A DNA stretch of 64,000 nt, taken from NCBI GenBank assembly GCA_963931865.1, contig OZ007509.1, forward strand, positions 12,699,671 to 12,763,670. The letters are read 5' to 3'. Below, in pieces: positions 38,389 through 50,331 of the stretch; the stretch's first letter is position 1, and every line of letters starts with the position of its first letter. The notes beneath the pieces are model-generated. The model was given only the letters and a program-made list of their open reading frames with translations. It was not told the DNA's origin and did not search any database. Source of the stretch: Axinella damicornis. Lineage: Eukaryota; Porifera; Demospongiae; Axinellida; Axinellidae. A program made the translations under genes and the position numbers.

Positions 38389-40592
38389 GTATGTAGTCTC
38401 CAGTGACTCTTGCTACACTTGTGGTACTAAAATATCACAGCCCTCTGGAAAGAAGATTGTGACTACATTGTCGTGGTTGCGATTTTGTACCATAATTTTC
38501 AGAGACTCATCATGCATGGTTGCAGAGTTTGAGCATTAGAATGTTCCTGTACAGCTGCCATTACAAATGCCCACTCAAATTACATTATTTGCAGCAGGCG
38601 ATATGTATACATATAATATTATATGAATACCGTATAGTGCTTAAATTTTGCTGTTCTAAATTTTCATGAATCACTCTTTGAGAACATTTTGTTGAAATAA
38701 TTTCGTGAATGCACGGTCCAAATCGTCACACCCACACAATGGGTGTGGTGTACTGTACGAAGTTCAAAGACTCCCATGTGTGCTGAACTCAACTACCGGG
38801 GTACATGTATCACTCTTCAGTGGTAGCGTAGCGTTGTGAATCCTCATACCTGCGGCTCGCTACGTTCTCAGCGTTTATTTTCAGATAGCTACTGGGTGTT
38901 CCCCTCACCTTTGAGCTGTCAGCTTCAGTATTGGCAGCAGATATCGCACACGATGGTACCTCTTGGGAGAGCTCTCCTTGTGGATCTGTAAGTACTGTCC
39001 GTCCTTGGTTGAAGTACATGTACACAAACAGAGGCCATCTAGCCATTGCAGGAGTGTACGTTGGAATACTGTTCACGTTGGTGCACAATATGTGTCAAAA
39101 ATTTCGTTGAATTTCGTGAATGACCTGTAATTCACGAAATTCGCAAAAATTTAAGCGCTATACGGTAGTCTTGCAGGCCAGCACACTTCTATACAAGGGA
39201 GAGAATGGTCTGGTCACTGCTGGATACGTACTGCCACCGAATCAGAGGAGAGTATTCAGTCATGTGATACATTGCCACTCCCCAACACCTTTGCTAATCC
39301 GTTTAACATATATATAAGTGTGAAATCGACAGTGGGATTGACCGCTTACAGTACTATTAGTGTCATAGCATCAGTAGGGGATTGACCATTGAAAGTATGA
39401 GATATAAAGACTTGAGGAACAGCAGGTGCTAGCTGTGTCTGAGTTTGTGAGAGGAAAGGAGGTCTTTGTTGCTCTGCCGACTGGATAAGGCAATTTAAAC
39501 CTTTTCTATGGTTGGCTTCATTGCTATCATGAAGGACCAGGTAGCCTCGTTTCAAGAGTAAGTAGTCAACATTTTGCAGTTTGCATGGACACTGTGACCG
39601 AGTACACCAGAGCCAGAGCTGCAAAGATGTCAGGTTTGAAGGACAGGAGAGCACTCCCAGTGTGTGAGCTATCTCGCAGTATCAGGAGAGGCACCTGTTC
39701 GGCATTGGCGACCCCAGAGGAGGTCTCAAACATCTAAATCTGATAGCAGTGATCAAGGGGATGCCGAGCACAACGTTTTATGCCTAGCCCTAGTTGTGCT
39801 CGTGAGGTCTGGAAATGGTGAGTACACTCGCCAGCATAACCTGGATTCCGCGCCTGTTGCTGTACGAACTAGATCTAGAATGCAACATCCTAACAGGGTT
39901 TCATTTGGAGGGGTAGGAGGTGTTCGCCCCTCTTGAGTCTTTACTGCCCCCCCTTGAAAGTGAGAGATATGCATGCCCCTCTTGAGTCTTTGCTGCCCCC
40001 CCTTGAAAGTGAGAGATATGCAGGAAGTATTTTGTATGCAAGGCAACTCATGCCTCTCCCCCTTACTTTGCCATTGTACAATTTTGTCCCCCCTTGAATG
40101 ATTTAACCGTGAGCTAAATGGATTGCATACCTTGTATCAGCATCTTATGCATGCTAGTGATTGCATCCTTGCTGTAGAGGAAATATGGTTCTTGCATAAC
40201 TATGTTGACATGTAAAAGTGTGCATTGCAGATGAATCCATTTTACTTCAACAGTGCAAGCTATCCCCTATGCAAACTTTGCATGATGTAGGCCAGCTAGA
40301 CCACTTGATACATCTGATGTATGTGTGCATACTGACTCTCAGCGCATGGGACTCATCCATATACCAGGCAGTAACTCATCCTATCCAAACCATCTTGACA
40401 GTAGTATGGAGCTTGTGCTCCACTGTTCATGCATGTACATGTAGGTACGTAGATGCATGAGTGAACAATGCTGAATACTGGTATCCATTACTGATTAATT
40501 AATACTGTACATGAAGTGTACTCATTTCAATTGTTGCCTTGTTTCATATTCATCAACGTGTCTAGTTACTGTTTTGCTCTCGTGTTCCTCAG
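38389..40592 (+). other. Intron 4
   Basis: It includes the 540-bp element at 38628-39167. At 39940-40020 there is a short tandem of GCCCCTCTTGAGTCTTT/CCCCCCTTGAAAGTGAGAGA. No ankyrin text was found. Confidence 0.5.
38628..39167. mobile_element. Inverted-repeat element, TACCGTATAGYGCTTAAATT ends
   Basis: The ends TACCGTATAGTGCTTAAATT and TACCGTATAGCGCTTAAATT are inverted. Subterminal TTTCGTGAAT-type palindromes match the style of 1956-2301. The interior differs from that copy. Confidence 0.75.
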
Positions 40593-40691
40593 GATGGCTG
40601 GACTGCCCTCATGCGGGCTGGTAACAGTGGTCACACTGACACTGTACATGTTCTGCTCTCATCTGGAGCACAAGTTGACCTGCAGGATGAG
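40593..40691 (+). CDS. Ankyrin repeat exon 5
   Basis: It has 33 codons, phase 0 (GTGTTCCTCAG / GTGAGA). It reads DGWTALMRAGNSGHTDTVHV then LLSSGAQVDLQDE. Exon and flanking intron closely match exons 6, 7 and 8. Confidence 0.85.
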
Positions 40692-41904
40692 GTGAGATGC
40701 AGTATCTGTGTCCTGTGGTAGCATTTGTATTACAGACGGGTGCAAATGGTATCATTGCAAGTGTTGCTGGCTAGTGGCAGAGTGAGTGCCTTATTGTAGG
40801 TGTCACCAAAACCATCACAGCATCATCACTAGTTACATCATGTTGAAGTAGGTGGGTTGTACCATGCTTATGAGCACCCCGAAGCGGCGCTCACCTAGAC
40901 CTACAACTGCTGTGCAGTTAATGCAGGATCAGTTTGTTGCTATGCAGCAGTTTGCACTGACCAATGAAGTCAGATACTGTAGTGATTCTAATTCTAACAA
41001 AATGAAACTAATTTTATATTCTGTTGTCAAAGTCTATAGAATAATTATGTAAATTAACCATATTTCCCGGAAATGCTGTGTGTTTGAATAATTAGCGTAC
41101 GGTATTAGAAGCAATGCAAGGACTGGGTACTGTGGACAAGACTTGCTGCAGACCTGGCAGCAAGAACCGGACTAATGCAGTTCCTCCAGAGTGACGACAT
41201 GTCTAATGTGTCTGAGTGCATATCTAGCCATTCAGCTTTATTCTAATGTCCACAAACCATGGGCGCTTGCATGATGCGGTATTGCTTGAATTCAGTAGGC
41301 TGTACTGGCATAACCCACCCTTGGCCTGGGCCCTTAGTTTGTTGCTATGCAGCAGTTTGCACTGACTAATAAAATTGGATACTGTAGTGATTCAAACAAA
41401 AAGTTCATGTTCTGGTTTTCAAATTCTATAGAGTTGCCGATTTTTCCTGGAAATGGGGTGTATTTGAATTATTTATGGTATTAGAAGCAATGCCCAGACC
41501 GGGTACTGTGGACAAGACTGTGGGCAGCAGAAGCTAGACTCAATTCCTCCAGAGTGACAGGCCAGAGCGAGGTCGCGACTGGAGACTGTGCTACATGAGA
41601 GTAGCCAACAGTGCAGCTACAGATGCGTAAGGAGTACAAGTGAGAGTGAGCAGGGACTGAGACAGAGGAGTTTACAACAAGCCAACGACGGCATTGAGGC
41701 ACACGAAAATGATTGGCATGACAGTGACGTGATTGATGGAACAAACCAGCACAATGGAATACACGAGGGACAGAGATAGAGGGATGCCGTTGAGAGGCTG
41801 ATTGCTCGGACATAGAATGCGATGGAGACATATATGCAATTTGAACTGGACTGTTCTCCATTGTAGGTTTCATGGGCAGTACTATTGCTGTGTGCAGTAC
41901 CTGC

Positions 41905-42165
41905 ATGATCGTTTTTCTTCTTCTTCTTTCTTCAGACAGGCTAGTTCAAATTTGGCTGACACCCTCACGATGGTGTTTGCACAAAACAGCAGCATTTTAC
42001 ACTGAGCAGTGCATGACCCCATTGCTTTTTGACAACTTTGAAGTCTCACAAGGCGCTTGTAACCGCCCAATCAATAACTATGGCTTCATGTGTGATGCCA
42101 TTTACTTCATATGTGCGCATGCGTAGAGCAACTTTGAACTCAAGATTGTGTACTGTGTGCGGAAT
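41905..42165 (+). repeat. Dispersed repeat, copy 2 (see 36500-36755)
   Basis: It has the same markers in the same order as copy 1. The right part differs by small indels. Confidence 0.6.
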
Positions 42166-42189
42166 GAAGTATGCTGCTACAAAAATGAG

Positions 42190-42414
42190 ATAAACAAGTG
42201 TAAAAAACATTAAGAATGTATGGAGATGTAGGGATAGCAGAACGGCAAAAAGTAAGAAAACAAGTATAGTATACAACACCTTACATACTTTTCTCATTAT
42301 ACATGTATTATGTGGAAAGATACGTAAAATGGTACCGAACTGTTTTATTCCATCATCACTGTTTGTTTCTTGCTTTTGCTGTTCTGCTATCCCTACATCT
42401 CCATACATTTTTAA
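42190..42414. repeat. Palindromic MITE, copy of 38010-38226
   Basis: GGAGATGTAGGGATAGCAGA and its inverse CTGCTATCCCTACATCTCC mark the arms. Confidence 0.75.
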
Positions 42415-42956
42415 CCCTCACCTATGCCACACACTCTGTGACTGTATAATAGTTTATATTATACTTTTACACTGTGCATACTGCAGTCAATCTAGTGCTA
42501 ATTAGATACGTAATTGACTTAAAAGTTTACATAATTATAGTATTGTGCTTTTGAGTGAGTGTATTTCATTAGAACATCGCTGTATAAATTTCACCGCTTG
42601 CCACTAGTCACTAAATGACACAAATGAAGACTTGCAACATCACTTTTTGCATGAACTACCAGTGTTCACTCCTGGAGTTCACAGACATTCCATTAGTACT
42701 TCAAGAATACATGCAAGCTACCTATCGCAAACCTTGTATGAGAGCTATAGACTGCATCCAGTGACAAGCTTACTTCATAATGCTACAACATTGGTATGGA
42801 ATATGTCACTATGTGTACATACTGACTCCCGTGCAGTATGACTCGCCTACTACTTGCTTGGCAGTAGCCCATCCTGTCCAGCCCACTTTACTGTGGTAGT
42901 AATTACAGGAAGTGTACCCCTTTTCTTGTTTCATATTCATCAATTTGTGTTGTTAT

Positions 42957-43345
42957 CCTGCGCGAGCGTGCACAAACAGGGTTAAGCAATCGGTTGTGTC
43001 TGTCTGTCGTCTGTCAATTGTGCATGAAAAAAAGAAATCATGCCACAATAGACCCCAAAGAACCTTCTTACGCTTCGAGGTGACCAGAAATAGTGTTGAC
43101 CCACTTCACAGACGTCGTGACTGTTGTTCTGGCTGTTTTTTCCAACTATTTCCTATTAGTCGTAACATTTGGCCTTCACGATCAGAAATGTATATGGCAG
43201 TCGGTCACTCCCACACCTTGGATATGGCCATACACGAACACAGTATACACGATAGCACGTGTTGGATGTGCATTGACAGAGATTCCAGGCAATTGTAGCC
43301 GCTCTCTAGCTCTATAGCTACTGATGTGTTCTATGAACATCTCTA
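42957..43345 (+). repeat. Dispersed repeat, inverted partner at 46345-46885
   Basis: It contains CAGGGTTAAGCAATCG, CTTCGAGGTGACC, ACACCTTGGATATGGCCATA and GTGTTCTATGAACA. All recur in reverse complement at 46345-46885. The pair flanks three ankyrin exons. It interrupts the CATATTCATCAA...GTTACTG text that precedes the other duplicated exons, so it was inserted there. Confidence 0.65.
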
Positions 43346-43376
43346 GTTACTGTTTTGCTCTCATTGTGTTCCTCAG

Positions 43377-43475
43377 GACGGCTGGACTGCCCTCATGCTG
43401 GCTAGTAACAGTGGTCACACTGATACTGTATGTGCACTACTGTCAGCTGGAGCACACGTAGACCTGCAGGATGAG
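43377..43475 (+). CDS. Ankyrin repeat exon 6
   Basis: It has 33 codons, phase 0 (TGTTCCTCAG / GTGATC). It reads DGWTALMLASNSGHTDTVCA then LLSAGAHVDLQDE. The donor is slightly weaker than in its paralogs. Confidence 0.83.
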
Positions 43476-44546
43476 GTGATCGAGATGTAGTATCTGTGTC
43501 TGTGGTAATGCTTTTGTACTACAAACAGGTGCAAATTGTATCGTTGCAAGTGTTGCTGACTAATACGACTAGTGGCAGAGTGCTTGCCTTGTAAGTGTTA
43601 CCGAAACCATCACACCACTAGCTACATCATATTTCTGTAGTTGAATTCGGTAGTTTATACTGGCATACTAGTCTTGTTCCCAGACCGTTTATCCAGCACG
43701 TGTATCGCATCCTAAAAGCGATCCATGCTGGGGTTGGTTGGGTCTGGGACCGAGACTATACTGGCATACCTACTCTAGACATAGTGACAAAACTGCTATG
43801 CATGCAGGATCAGTTCAATTTCCACAGTTTGCACTGACCCAAGAAAGTAGAACAAGTCATACCATATATTGTGATCCTAATGACAGTAGTAGACAGACTA
43901 CACCCTGGAGTATGCATATTACTTCCCCATATGTGACTAACCCTCACCTATGCCTCAGGTTAACCACACACTCAGAGGTTATCTGTGCACAACCTACTCC
44001 TGAGTGTAGTTTATTATTGCTCACCTCAATCATATATTACACGGTGCGTACTGCAGTTGATCTACTGATTGGACACGTAATTGCTTCAAAAGTTTACTAG
44101 CCTTTAACATTGTGTAAGCGTATTTGTCTGTGACACTAAAGCAGTTCTGTAGACAATGGTGAATGAATACATTAGTACCTCAAGAACACGTGCATGCTAT
44201 CCGCTGCAAACCTTGTGTGGCAGCGAGACCACACCCACTGACATCACAACACTACATCTTATGTATGGTGTATGTGTACATACTGACCCTCAATATGACT
44301 CAACCTAGTACTTGGCAGTACCACATCCTGTCTATCCCACTTTGCTGTGGTAGTAATTAGGAGAATTGGACATTTCCACTCCACACCTCCTACATGTATG
44401 TGAGGATTAGTGATATCCATTGCTGCCTCATGCTCAGAGACTAAGTAAGTTCCGGCCTCACAGGAAGTGTACTCGTTTCAATTGTTTCCTTGTTTCATAT
44501 TCATCGACATGTGTTGCTACTGTGTCGCTCTCATTGTGTTCCTCAG
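43476..44546 (+). other. Intron 6
   Basis: It shares its start with introns 5 and 7. It contains the foldback element at 43669-43757. The remainder resembles intron 5 text (ATGCAGGATCAGTT, GTTTGCACTGACC). Confidence 0.5.
43669..43757. repeat. 89-bp foldback, TAGTCTTGTTCCCAGACC ends, 11-bp TSD
   Basis: TACTGGCATAC flanks both sides (43658-43668 and 43758-43768). The ends TAGTCTTGTTCCCAGACC and GGTCTGGGACCGAGACTA are inverted. Confidence 0.85.
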
Positions 44547-44645
44547 GATGGCAGGACTGCCCTCATGTGGGCTAGTCTCAATGGTCACACCGACATTGTA
44601 CATTTTCTGCTCTCTGCTGGAGCACAAGTAGACCTGATGCATAAG
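44547..44645 (+). CDS. Ankyrin repeat exon 7
   Basis: It has 33 codons, phase 0 (TGTTCCTCAG / GTGAGA). It reads DGRTALMWASLNGHTDIVHF then LLSAGAQVDLMHK. Confidence 0.85.
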
Positions 44646-44664
44646 GTGAGATGTAGTATCTGTG

Positions 44665-45235
44665 TAGCCTCGTTCCCAGGCGGTCTGCCAGTCGCGCGCG
44701 CATCCCATACGTGACCTTTGAACCCTTGTCAGATAGCTGGCAGAAGGCCTGGTACCACTCCTACGTCATTTACAAGCTAAGTACACGGTTGTGACGTAGG
44801 TGGACACGGTTTCATGTAAAATGGCGGCGTTCCAGAAGTTCACGGGCTAACGGCAGGTTTCCTAGCGAGTTATTGTTGGCTTTTACGCTACCGTGGTGGA
44901 CCACTGGAGGCGTCAGGTATGGAACTCCTTGTTGTACGGTTGTAGTAGCCTAGGTAACTACAATAGCTTACATACAGTAAGACTTACGCCTGAGTAGTCA
45001 AACGTTAGTGCATGCTGTATTGCCGTTAGCGCTGAGTTGGCATCAAGTTGCTGTCTTCGTGGTATCAATATAAACTCGAAAGCATACGTGTAGTCGAGTT
45101 GCTTCATAACCGTGTCCACTTAGCTTGTAAATGACGTAGGAGTGGTACCAGGCCTTCTGCCAGCTATCTGACAAGGGTTCAAAGGTCACGTATGCGATGC
45201 GCGCGCGACTGGCAGACGGCCTGGGAACGAGGCTA
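44665..45235. repeat. 571-bp foldback, TAGCCTCGTTCCCAGGC ends, 9-bp TSD
   Basis: GTATCTGTG flanks both sides (44656-44664 and 45236-45244). The paralogous introns after exons 5 and 6 have a single GTATCTGTG there, so the empty site is known. The inverted arms extend through GGTCTGCCAGTCGCGCGCGC and AAGGCCTGGTACCACTCCTA into a unique centre. Confidence 0.92.
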
Positions 45236-46049
45236 GTATCTGTGTCCTGTGTGGTAGTGTCTTTTTAGGTGCAAATGGTATTGTTGCATGTGTTGTTGGG
45301 TAATACGCTAGTGGCAGAGTGCTTGCCTTGTAGGTGTCACCGAAGCCATCGCAGCACCATTACTAGTTTCTGTTCAGTAGGTTACGGTGGCATAACCTAC
45401 TGACATAACCCTGGTGGAAAACTTCCAAGCCGGCTTATTCTATGAACAAGTTTGACCAACAAAGTAGTGTAGATACATAGAGACCACCCAGCAGTGGGTT
45501 ACGTATGTCACCTCCCTGTATGTGGTGAATGCTCATCCTATACCACACTTCAATCTTATATTGCACTGTGTGGAGTGCTGTCAATGCACTAATACCTTGT
45601 CAATGCCTTTGCGTGCTGTAGCCTCAGATATGTACTTTGCACGGCACTAATAATTATTATTGAGTGGGTGCATGGTCTTCTGTAAAACCAGTAGTCAGAG
45701 AAACGTGCAACATCATTTTTTGCATGAATTAACTGCCAGTGATCACTCCTAAAGTTGAATGAATCATTTGTACTTTAAGCAAGCTATCCGCTGCACAACT
45801 CTGTATAAGGACTAGACTGTACCCACCGACAAGCTTCTTGCTGCTTCCGAATCATTGGTATTGGTAGTACATACTGACTCACATGCAAGATGACTCATCC
45901 TTTTACTTGGTAGTAACCTGTCCTGCCCAGCCAACTTTGTTTTGATTGTAAATAGGTGCATTGGATATTTCCACTCCACAGCTTCACAATCTGACAGTAC
46001 CGGACCTTCTAAGATAACCATACGCACCCACTCTCATTCTCATTGATAA

Positions 46050-46311
46050 TAGATTTATGTGGCGTTAGTGAGCGAAATTTGAGCAAGAAAGAAGCACATG
46101 GTGGTCCCGGGCCTGCAATCCTTGTACATCTGGAACTTGCAGTGCAAGGCACAAAGGTGCCACGAGAGCCCATCCTGATAACTGAAAAATGAAGGCGAAA
46201 TAAATTTTCTGCGCTTCGCGCGGACTGATCAGCACTACACACCTCTTATGCACTGCCTCCGGCAGCATGTAACTTCACCTGACCATCCTGCAAATCACTG
46301 CTACGCCTATG
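46050..46311. mobile_element. Partial DNA element related to 37369-37982
   Basis: GTGAGCGAAATTTGA, CTTGCAGTGCAAGG, GCGCTTCGCGCGGACTGATC and ACTGCCTCCGGCAGCAT are shared in order. The right end is TGCTACGCCTATG, the inverse of the other copy's left end. The left end is truncated. Confidence 0.65.
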
Positions 46312-46344
46312 TGTGGTATTGCTGTCATCCCAAGATTGCAGCAG

Positions 46345-46885
46345 AAACTAGAGGTGTTCATAGAACACATACCCCACGCAGAACGTCCAGTGCAGCTACA
46401 ATCGACGTGACATCTCTGCCGATGCGCATCGACTCAGGTGCTATCGCGTATACTGTGTTCGTGTATGGTCATATCCAAGGTGTGAGAGTGACCACTTACC
46501 ATATGTGAAGCTGAAGGGGTGGGGCCAAATGTTACGAGTAATAGGGAATAACATAAATCGTGGGAAAATACTGTTTCCTAGCGGTCACCTCGAAGCAGGA
46601 AGTTTCCAAATGCACTACGTGTCCTGTTCTTGATGGGACTCTGCATGAGGTCACGAAGAGGTGGAGCCAATGTTATGAATAGTTATGAAAAGTAGGAAAT
46701 AGCCGAAATATATACAGCGAAACGAAGCATAGAGCAGTTTTTTTGCTATTTGCTATTGTTTGACTCCTTTTCGATGGTTTTTTGAGGGTCTATGTGGCGA
46801 CATTTCAATTATTTTTTGCAGGCAGACAGACAACTGACTGACAAACGCGATTGCTTAACCCTGCTTCGCGCATGCGCACGCGGGG
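46345..46885 (-). repeat. Inverted partner of the repeat at 42957-43345
   Basis: It contains the reverse complements of TGTTCTATGAACA, CCTTGGATATG and AGGGTTAAGCAATCG in the expected order, with an extra roughly 150 bp. Confidence 0.65.
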
Positions 46886-47134
46886 TAATGATCTCAGAAG
46901 GGGTGGGGACTGTACATGTACCTGGCGAACTTATAGTTGTCAGGCCAAATCAAAATTTATAGCCACCTCAACCATGGCTGGACATTCCAAATGTTTCTCC
47001 CGGCGCCTGCTGCATGTACATGTGCCGGGTATAATGGTACTATTACTGCCTCAGGTAATTGATGAAGTGTACACGATTCACTTGTTGCCTTGTTTCATAT
47101 TGGGGTTTTTTGCTCTGCTGATTGTGTTCCTCAG

Positions 47135-47233
47135 TATGGCAGCACTGCCCTCATGTGGGCATGTGACGATGGTCACACTGACACTGTACGTGTTCTGCTG
47201 TCAGCTGGAGCACAGGTAGACCTGCAGAGGGAG
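47135..47233 (+). CDS. Ankyrin repeat exon 8
   Basis: It has 33 codons, phase 0 (TGTTCCTCAG / GTGAGA). It reads YGSTALMWACDDGHTDTVRV then LLSAGAQVDLQRE. Confidence 0.85.
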
Positions 47234-47880
47234 GTGAGACATAGTACGTATCTGCATCCTGCAGATGATAGAAAGTCCACTCCCTCAATATTTTGCAGTG
47301 CCAGATGCAATGCGTGTACAATTTTGAGGTGATTATATATCTAGTGATGTAGTAGCAAAGGCACCATTGTATTATGAAGTATGTTGAGTTTATTAGAGCA
47401 TTACATTTTGCTTGGCTTCCAAAGTGCTATCAGCTAAGGCATCAGAGTAGTTGGCTATGCCGGACTCAATCAGTGTAGTGAGGGGCAAGAGCTCACAAGA
47501 CTGCTAAATTAATTAAAGAGAGAACTGTCTTGCACAGTGCTAATCTGAACGCCATGAGGAGGACGACAGCTCGATCGCCAAGGTGAATGGCCAAAACAGC
47601 CTTCATATGGCTCTCTCAGTAGATACTGACATATGGCATTTTTCGATGTGCAGAATTTTCAGCAGACGAAGTGGACGCAAATGGGGAGCAACGGTTGAAG
47701 CAGAGCTATATGCAATCAGGGGGCAGCAGCTGAAGCGGACGCAATCAGGGATTAGCAGCTCTGCATAGAGAGCTGTCCGGCACCGGATTACTCCATAGTT
47801 GCGAAGTGGGCGAAGCTACTTGTACTATCTTCCAACCTCCTCGATCTGCATGAAATCTTAATGTACTCATTAAGTCTTGT

Positions 47881-47950
47881 ACAGTAGTCTCGTGGGACAG
47901 CCCACTTTCACACACTGGAAGGCAAGTGGACTGCCCCGCGAGACTACTGT
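47881..47950. repeat. 70-bp foldback, ACAGTAGTCTCG arms
   Basis: ACAGTAGTCTCGTGGGACAG is mirrored by CTGCCCCGCGAGACTACTGT. It is related in end sequence to the TAGTCTCGG members. No clear target duplication. Confidence 0.65.
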
Positions 47951-48046
47951 TGCAGTACCACCTGCATATACATGCATAGTCAATGAGTTAACAAACCCTG
48001 CCAGAAGCGCAGTAGCTTTCCACAAGGTTTCCTCTGTATTCTGTGT

Positions 48047-48098
48047 TAGCCTCATACCCAGGTGCTCGGTAATTACCGAGTGCCTGGGAACGAGGATA
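48047..48098. repeat. 52-bp foldback with 9-bp TSD
   Basis: It starts TAGCCTCATACCCAGG and ends CCTGGGAACGAGGATA. The stem continues through GCTCGGTAATTACCGAG. ATTCTGTGT flanks both sides (48038-48046 and 48099-48107). Confidence 0.88.
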
Positions 48099-48434
48099 AT
48101 TCTGTGTATGTAGTATAGCTACTGACATAATTTATATTGGCATAATAGTTTTCCAGAGTAAGCAGTCAATATTGATGTTATTGCTAGCTGTATGTAGCCT
48201 GATAGATATGTCAGAACAAATACTACATGCATGTTAGTCGATGGTGCTTTACCATAGGTAATTACCAAGCGTCTTAGCAACTAATCTGTCCATGTAGGCC
48301 GCAATCTCGCCAGGGTTTGTACATATACGTATGGCAATAGTCACGCTTATCATAGTATCACAGCAACAATTTAACAATGCACATCAGAATGCATTTGGTG
48401 TAACTGAGTGACTCTGAATTCTTCTGTTCCACAG

Positions 48435-48533
48435 GATGGAATAACAGCACTCATTAAAGCAGTCCGGGAAGGACACATTGAGACAGTGTGTATACTGGTG
48501 GAAGCTGGAGCAGATGTGAACCTCCAAGAGAAA
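48435..48533 (+). CDS. Ankyrin repeat exon 9
   Basis: It has 33 codons, phase 0 (TTCCACAG / GTGAGG). It reads DGITALIKAVREGHIETVCI then LVEAGADVNLQEK. More diverged from exons 5-8, so an older repeat. Confidence 0.85.
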
Positions 48534-49716
48534 GTGAGGAAACCTGAAAGTATGATGACATAGTAATCCTTGGTGGTACTATGAAGCTGCTATGACCCAG
48601 CATAACCTCTCCAGAAACAGTATATTCATGAGTTTGTGCTAAAGCGGAACAACTATATACAGTACTCCATGTGAAGGACCAATCCTATCAAGCACCCACC
48701 ATATCTGGAAATGAGTACACACATGCTACTCTTCACACAGTGCTAGCTAGAACTGTGTGTGTACTTACATAGCATACTGTGATGTCATAGACATGTAGTA
48801 TGTATCTACTTAAGTTGCTCTGCATCACTATCGTATTCCGATCTGTTGAAGCCTATAAGGCCGAAACTGCCGTCATGTGGTATTAAAACTTGCAGCAGTA
48901 TATATCCAACTGAACTGATGAATCTGATGTAACTAACTGAAGCCACAAGAAGTGTGGTGACACCTTTGAGAAATGTTTCCCTAGGTATAGTGAAAGGGAT
49001 TAATTATTCATATGTGACCCTCTCTGCATGGGAAAACCGACCATCTGGTACTTTTGTGAAATTTGAGATTATTAGCTAGTTACATCATCCATTCATTGCT
49101 GATCACTAATTGGACTTATCGTTCTAGAGTTATGGACTTTCATTGTATGGAGCCATATAAGATGAAAGGGCCAAAGTGTGCTTTGTTTTCCATAATGTGC
49201 ATAGTGTGCTATATTTTCCACTGGACAATATAGCACTGGAAAAAGCACTTCGTAGATGTTGCAATAAACCATGCAGTTAAAGTACTGCTTACGCTCGTGC
49301 ACTAAATATTGCACACGGGTATGGTCTCGAGGCAAATAAAGCACTCGGCTTTGCTTCATGCTATATTAGCTTCTCGACCACGCCCTTGTGCAATATTTGT
49401 CGTAGTGCACTCGCTGCAGTACTTTAACTTTATTTAAATGTAGTCAATATGCATGTCTATTTTGATTGCCCGAGCAATCGTAAATCCAGAACACGTAGGA
49501 CTTCCAGTCTGATACGTGAAATAATGGTAGCACACGAGTATGCATACTAGAATTTCAAGTTACAGAGCAAAATCCTATGCGTTCATTCGCTATGAGCGTT
49601 AGAAATAGAGTGCATGTGCGATCGAAATACGGGCGCAAAAGCACTGAACATTAAGCTCACATAACGTAAATTCAATGTTTATCCCAGATGGTCGATTTTC
49701 CCAGAGAGGGTCACAT

Positions 49717-50321
49717 AATTGGGGCGAGCCTGAGCGAGCCCCACATAGTCGTGCTCTTCAGGATGTCCGTCCATCCAGTTGGTGTCTGTCCGACGTCCGG
49801 TGTTCGTTTAGCGTATGACCGTATGTCCAAGTGGAAAATCGTAATGTTGCGCCACCCTGCTGGATCGCCAACACGCGTACAAGTTGCCCAGCATAATGCA
49901 CGACAGTATACCGAGTCCAGCCTGCTATGTTTTACACCGGTGCTACAGACTACGTATTACAGACTTGTTGAGAGCTGCAGAGGTCAACTGGAGGGAGAGA
50001 TTCTCTCGGCAAGTGGGGGTAAGCTTACTCCTCTCAGTTACAGACTGTACCAGTCCCACGCCCAGCTTTTTCGTTGCTTGCTGTACGTTGCTTGCAGTAC
50101 AGCAAGTGACGAAAAGATGGGTGTGGGACTAGGAACGAGGCTAAAACGAACTTGAAACTGCAGACCGTCAACGATGAACGACAATTGGCTACATCGTAGG
50201 CCCCACCTTCCCTTATAAGCTGCGCCTGGCCTCCCAGCCTATGATCACTCAGAGAATGATTATTGGCATGCAGTACGTCAGTTTATCAGGCGAGCCCCAC
50301 AATGCCCTGCATTCTCCTAGT
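49717..50321 (+). mobile_element. GGGGCGAGC-end element, copy in intron 9
   Basis: It runs from ATTGGGGCGAGCCTGAGCGA to GGCGAGCCCCACAATGCCCT. A smaller hairpin (CAGTCCCACGCCCAGCTTTT ... GGTGTGGGACTAGG, about 50048-50145) is nested inside. Confidence 0.6.
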
Positions 50322-50331
50322 ATAATATGAC

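Larger units (their letters stand above)
40692..43376 (+). other. Intron 5
   Basis: Its first 150 bp (GTATCTGTGTCCTGTGGTA, then GTGCAAATGGTATC) recur after exons 6 and 7. It contains a tandem duplication (about 40905-41200 and 41327-41560, both with TTTGTTGCTATGCAGCAGTT and GGTATTAGAAGCAATGC). It also holds the repeat at 41905-42165, the MITE at 42190-42414 and the repeat at 42957-43345. Confidence 0.55.
44646..47134 (+). other. Intron 7
   Basis: It contains a 571-bp foldback element (44665-45235), a partial DNA element (about 46050-46311) and an inverted repeat copy (46345-46885). The text between is the usual duplicated intron sequence. Confidence 0.55.
47234..48434 (+). other. Intron 8
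   Basis: Two foldbacks lie here: 47881-47950 and 48047-48098. The rest is unrecognised. Confidence 0.5.

Noticed and set aside
39664..39936. ORF with a GTGAGT donor in intron 4
   Set aside because: It has no ankyrin pattern, no recognised family, and its phase would not fit the phase-0 exon chain.
50048..50145. Hairpin as a ninth member of the TAGCCTCG family
   Set aside because: Only the right end (GGAACGAGGCTA) matches; the left end does not, and no duplication is visible.
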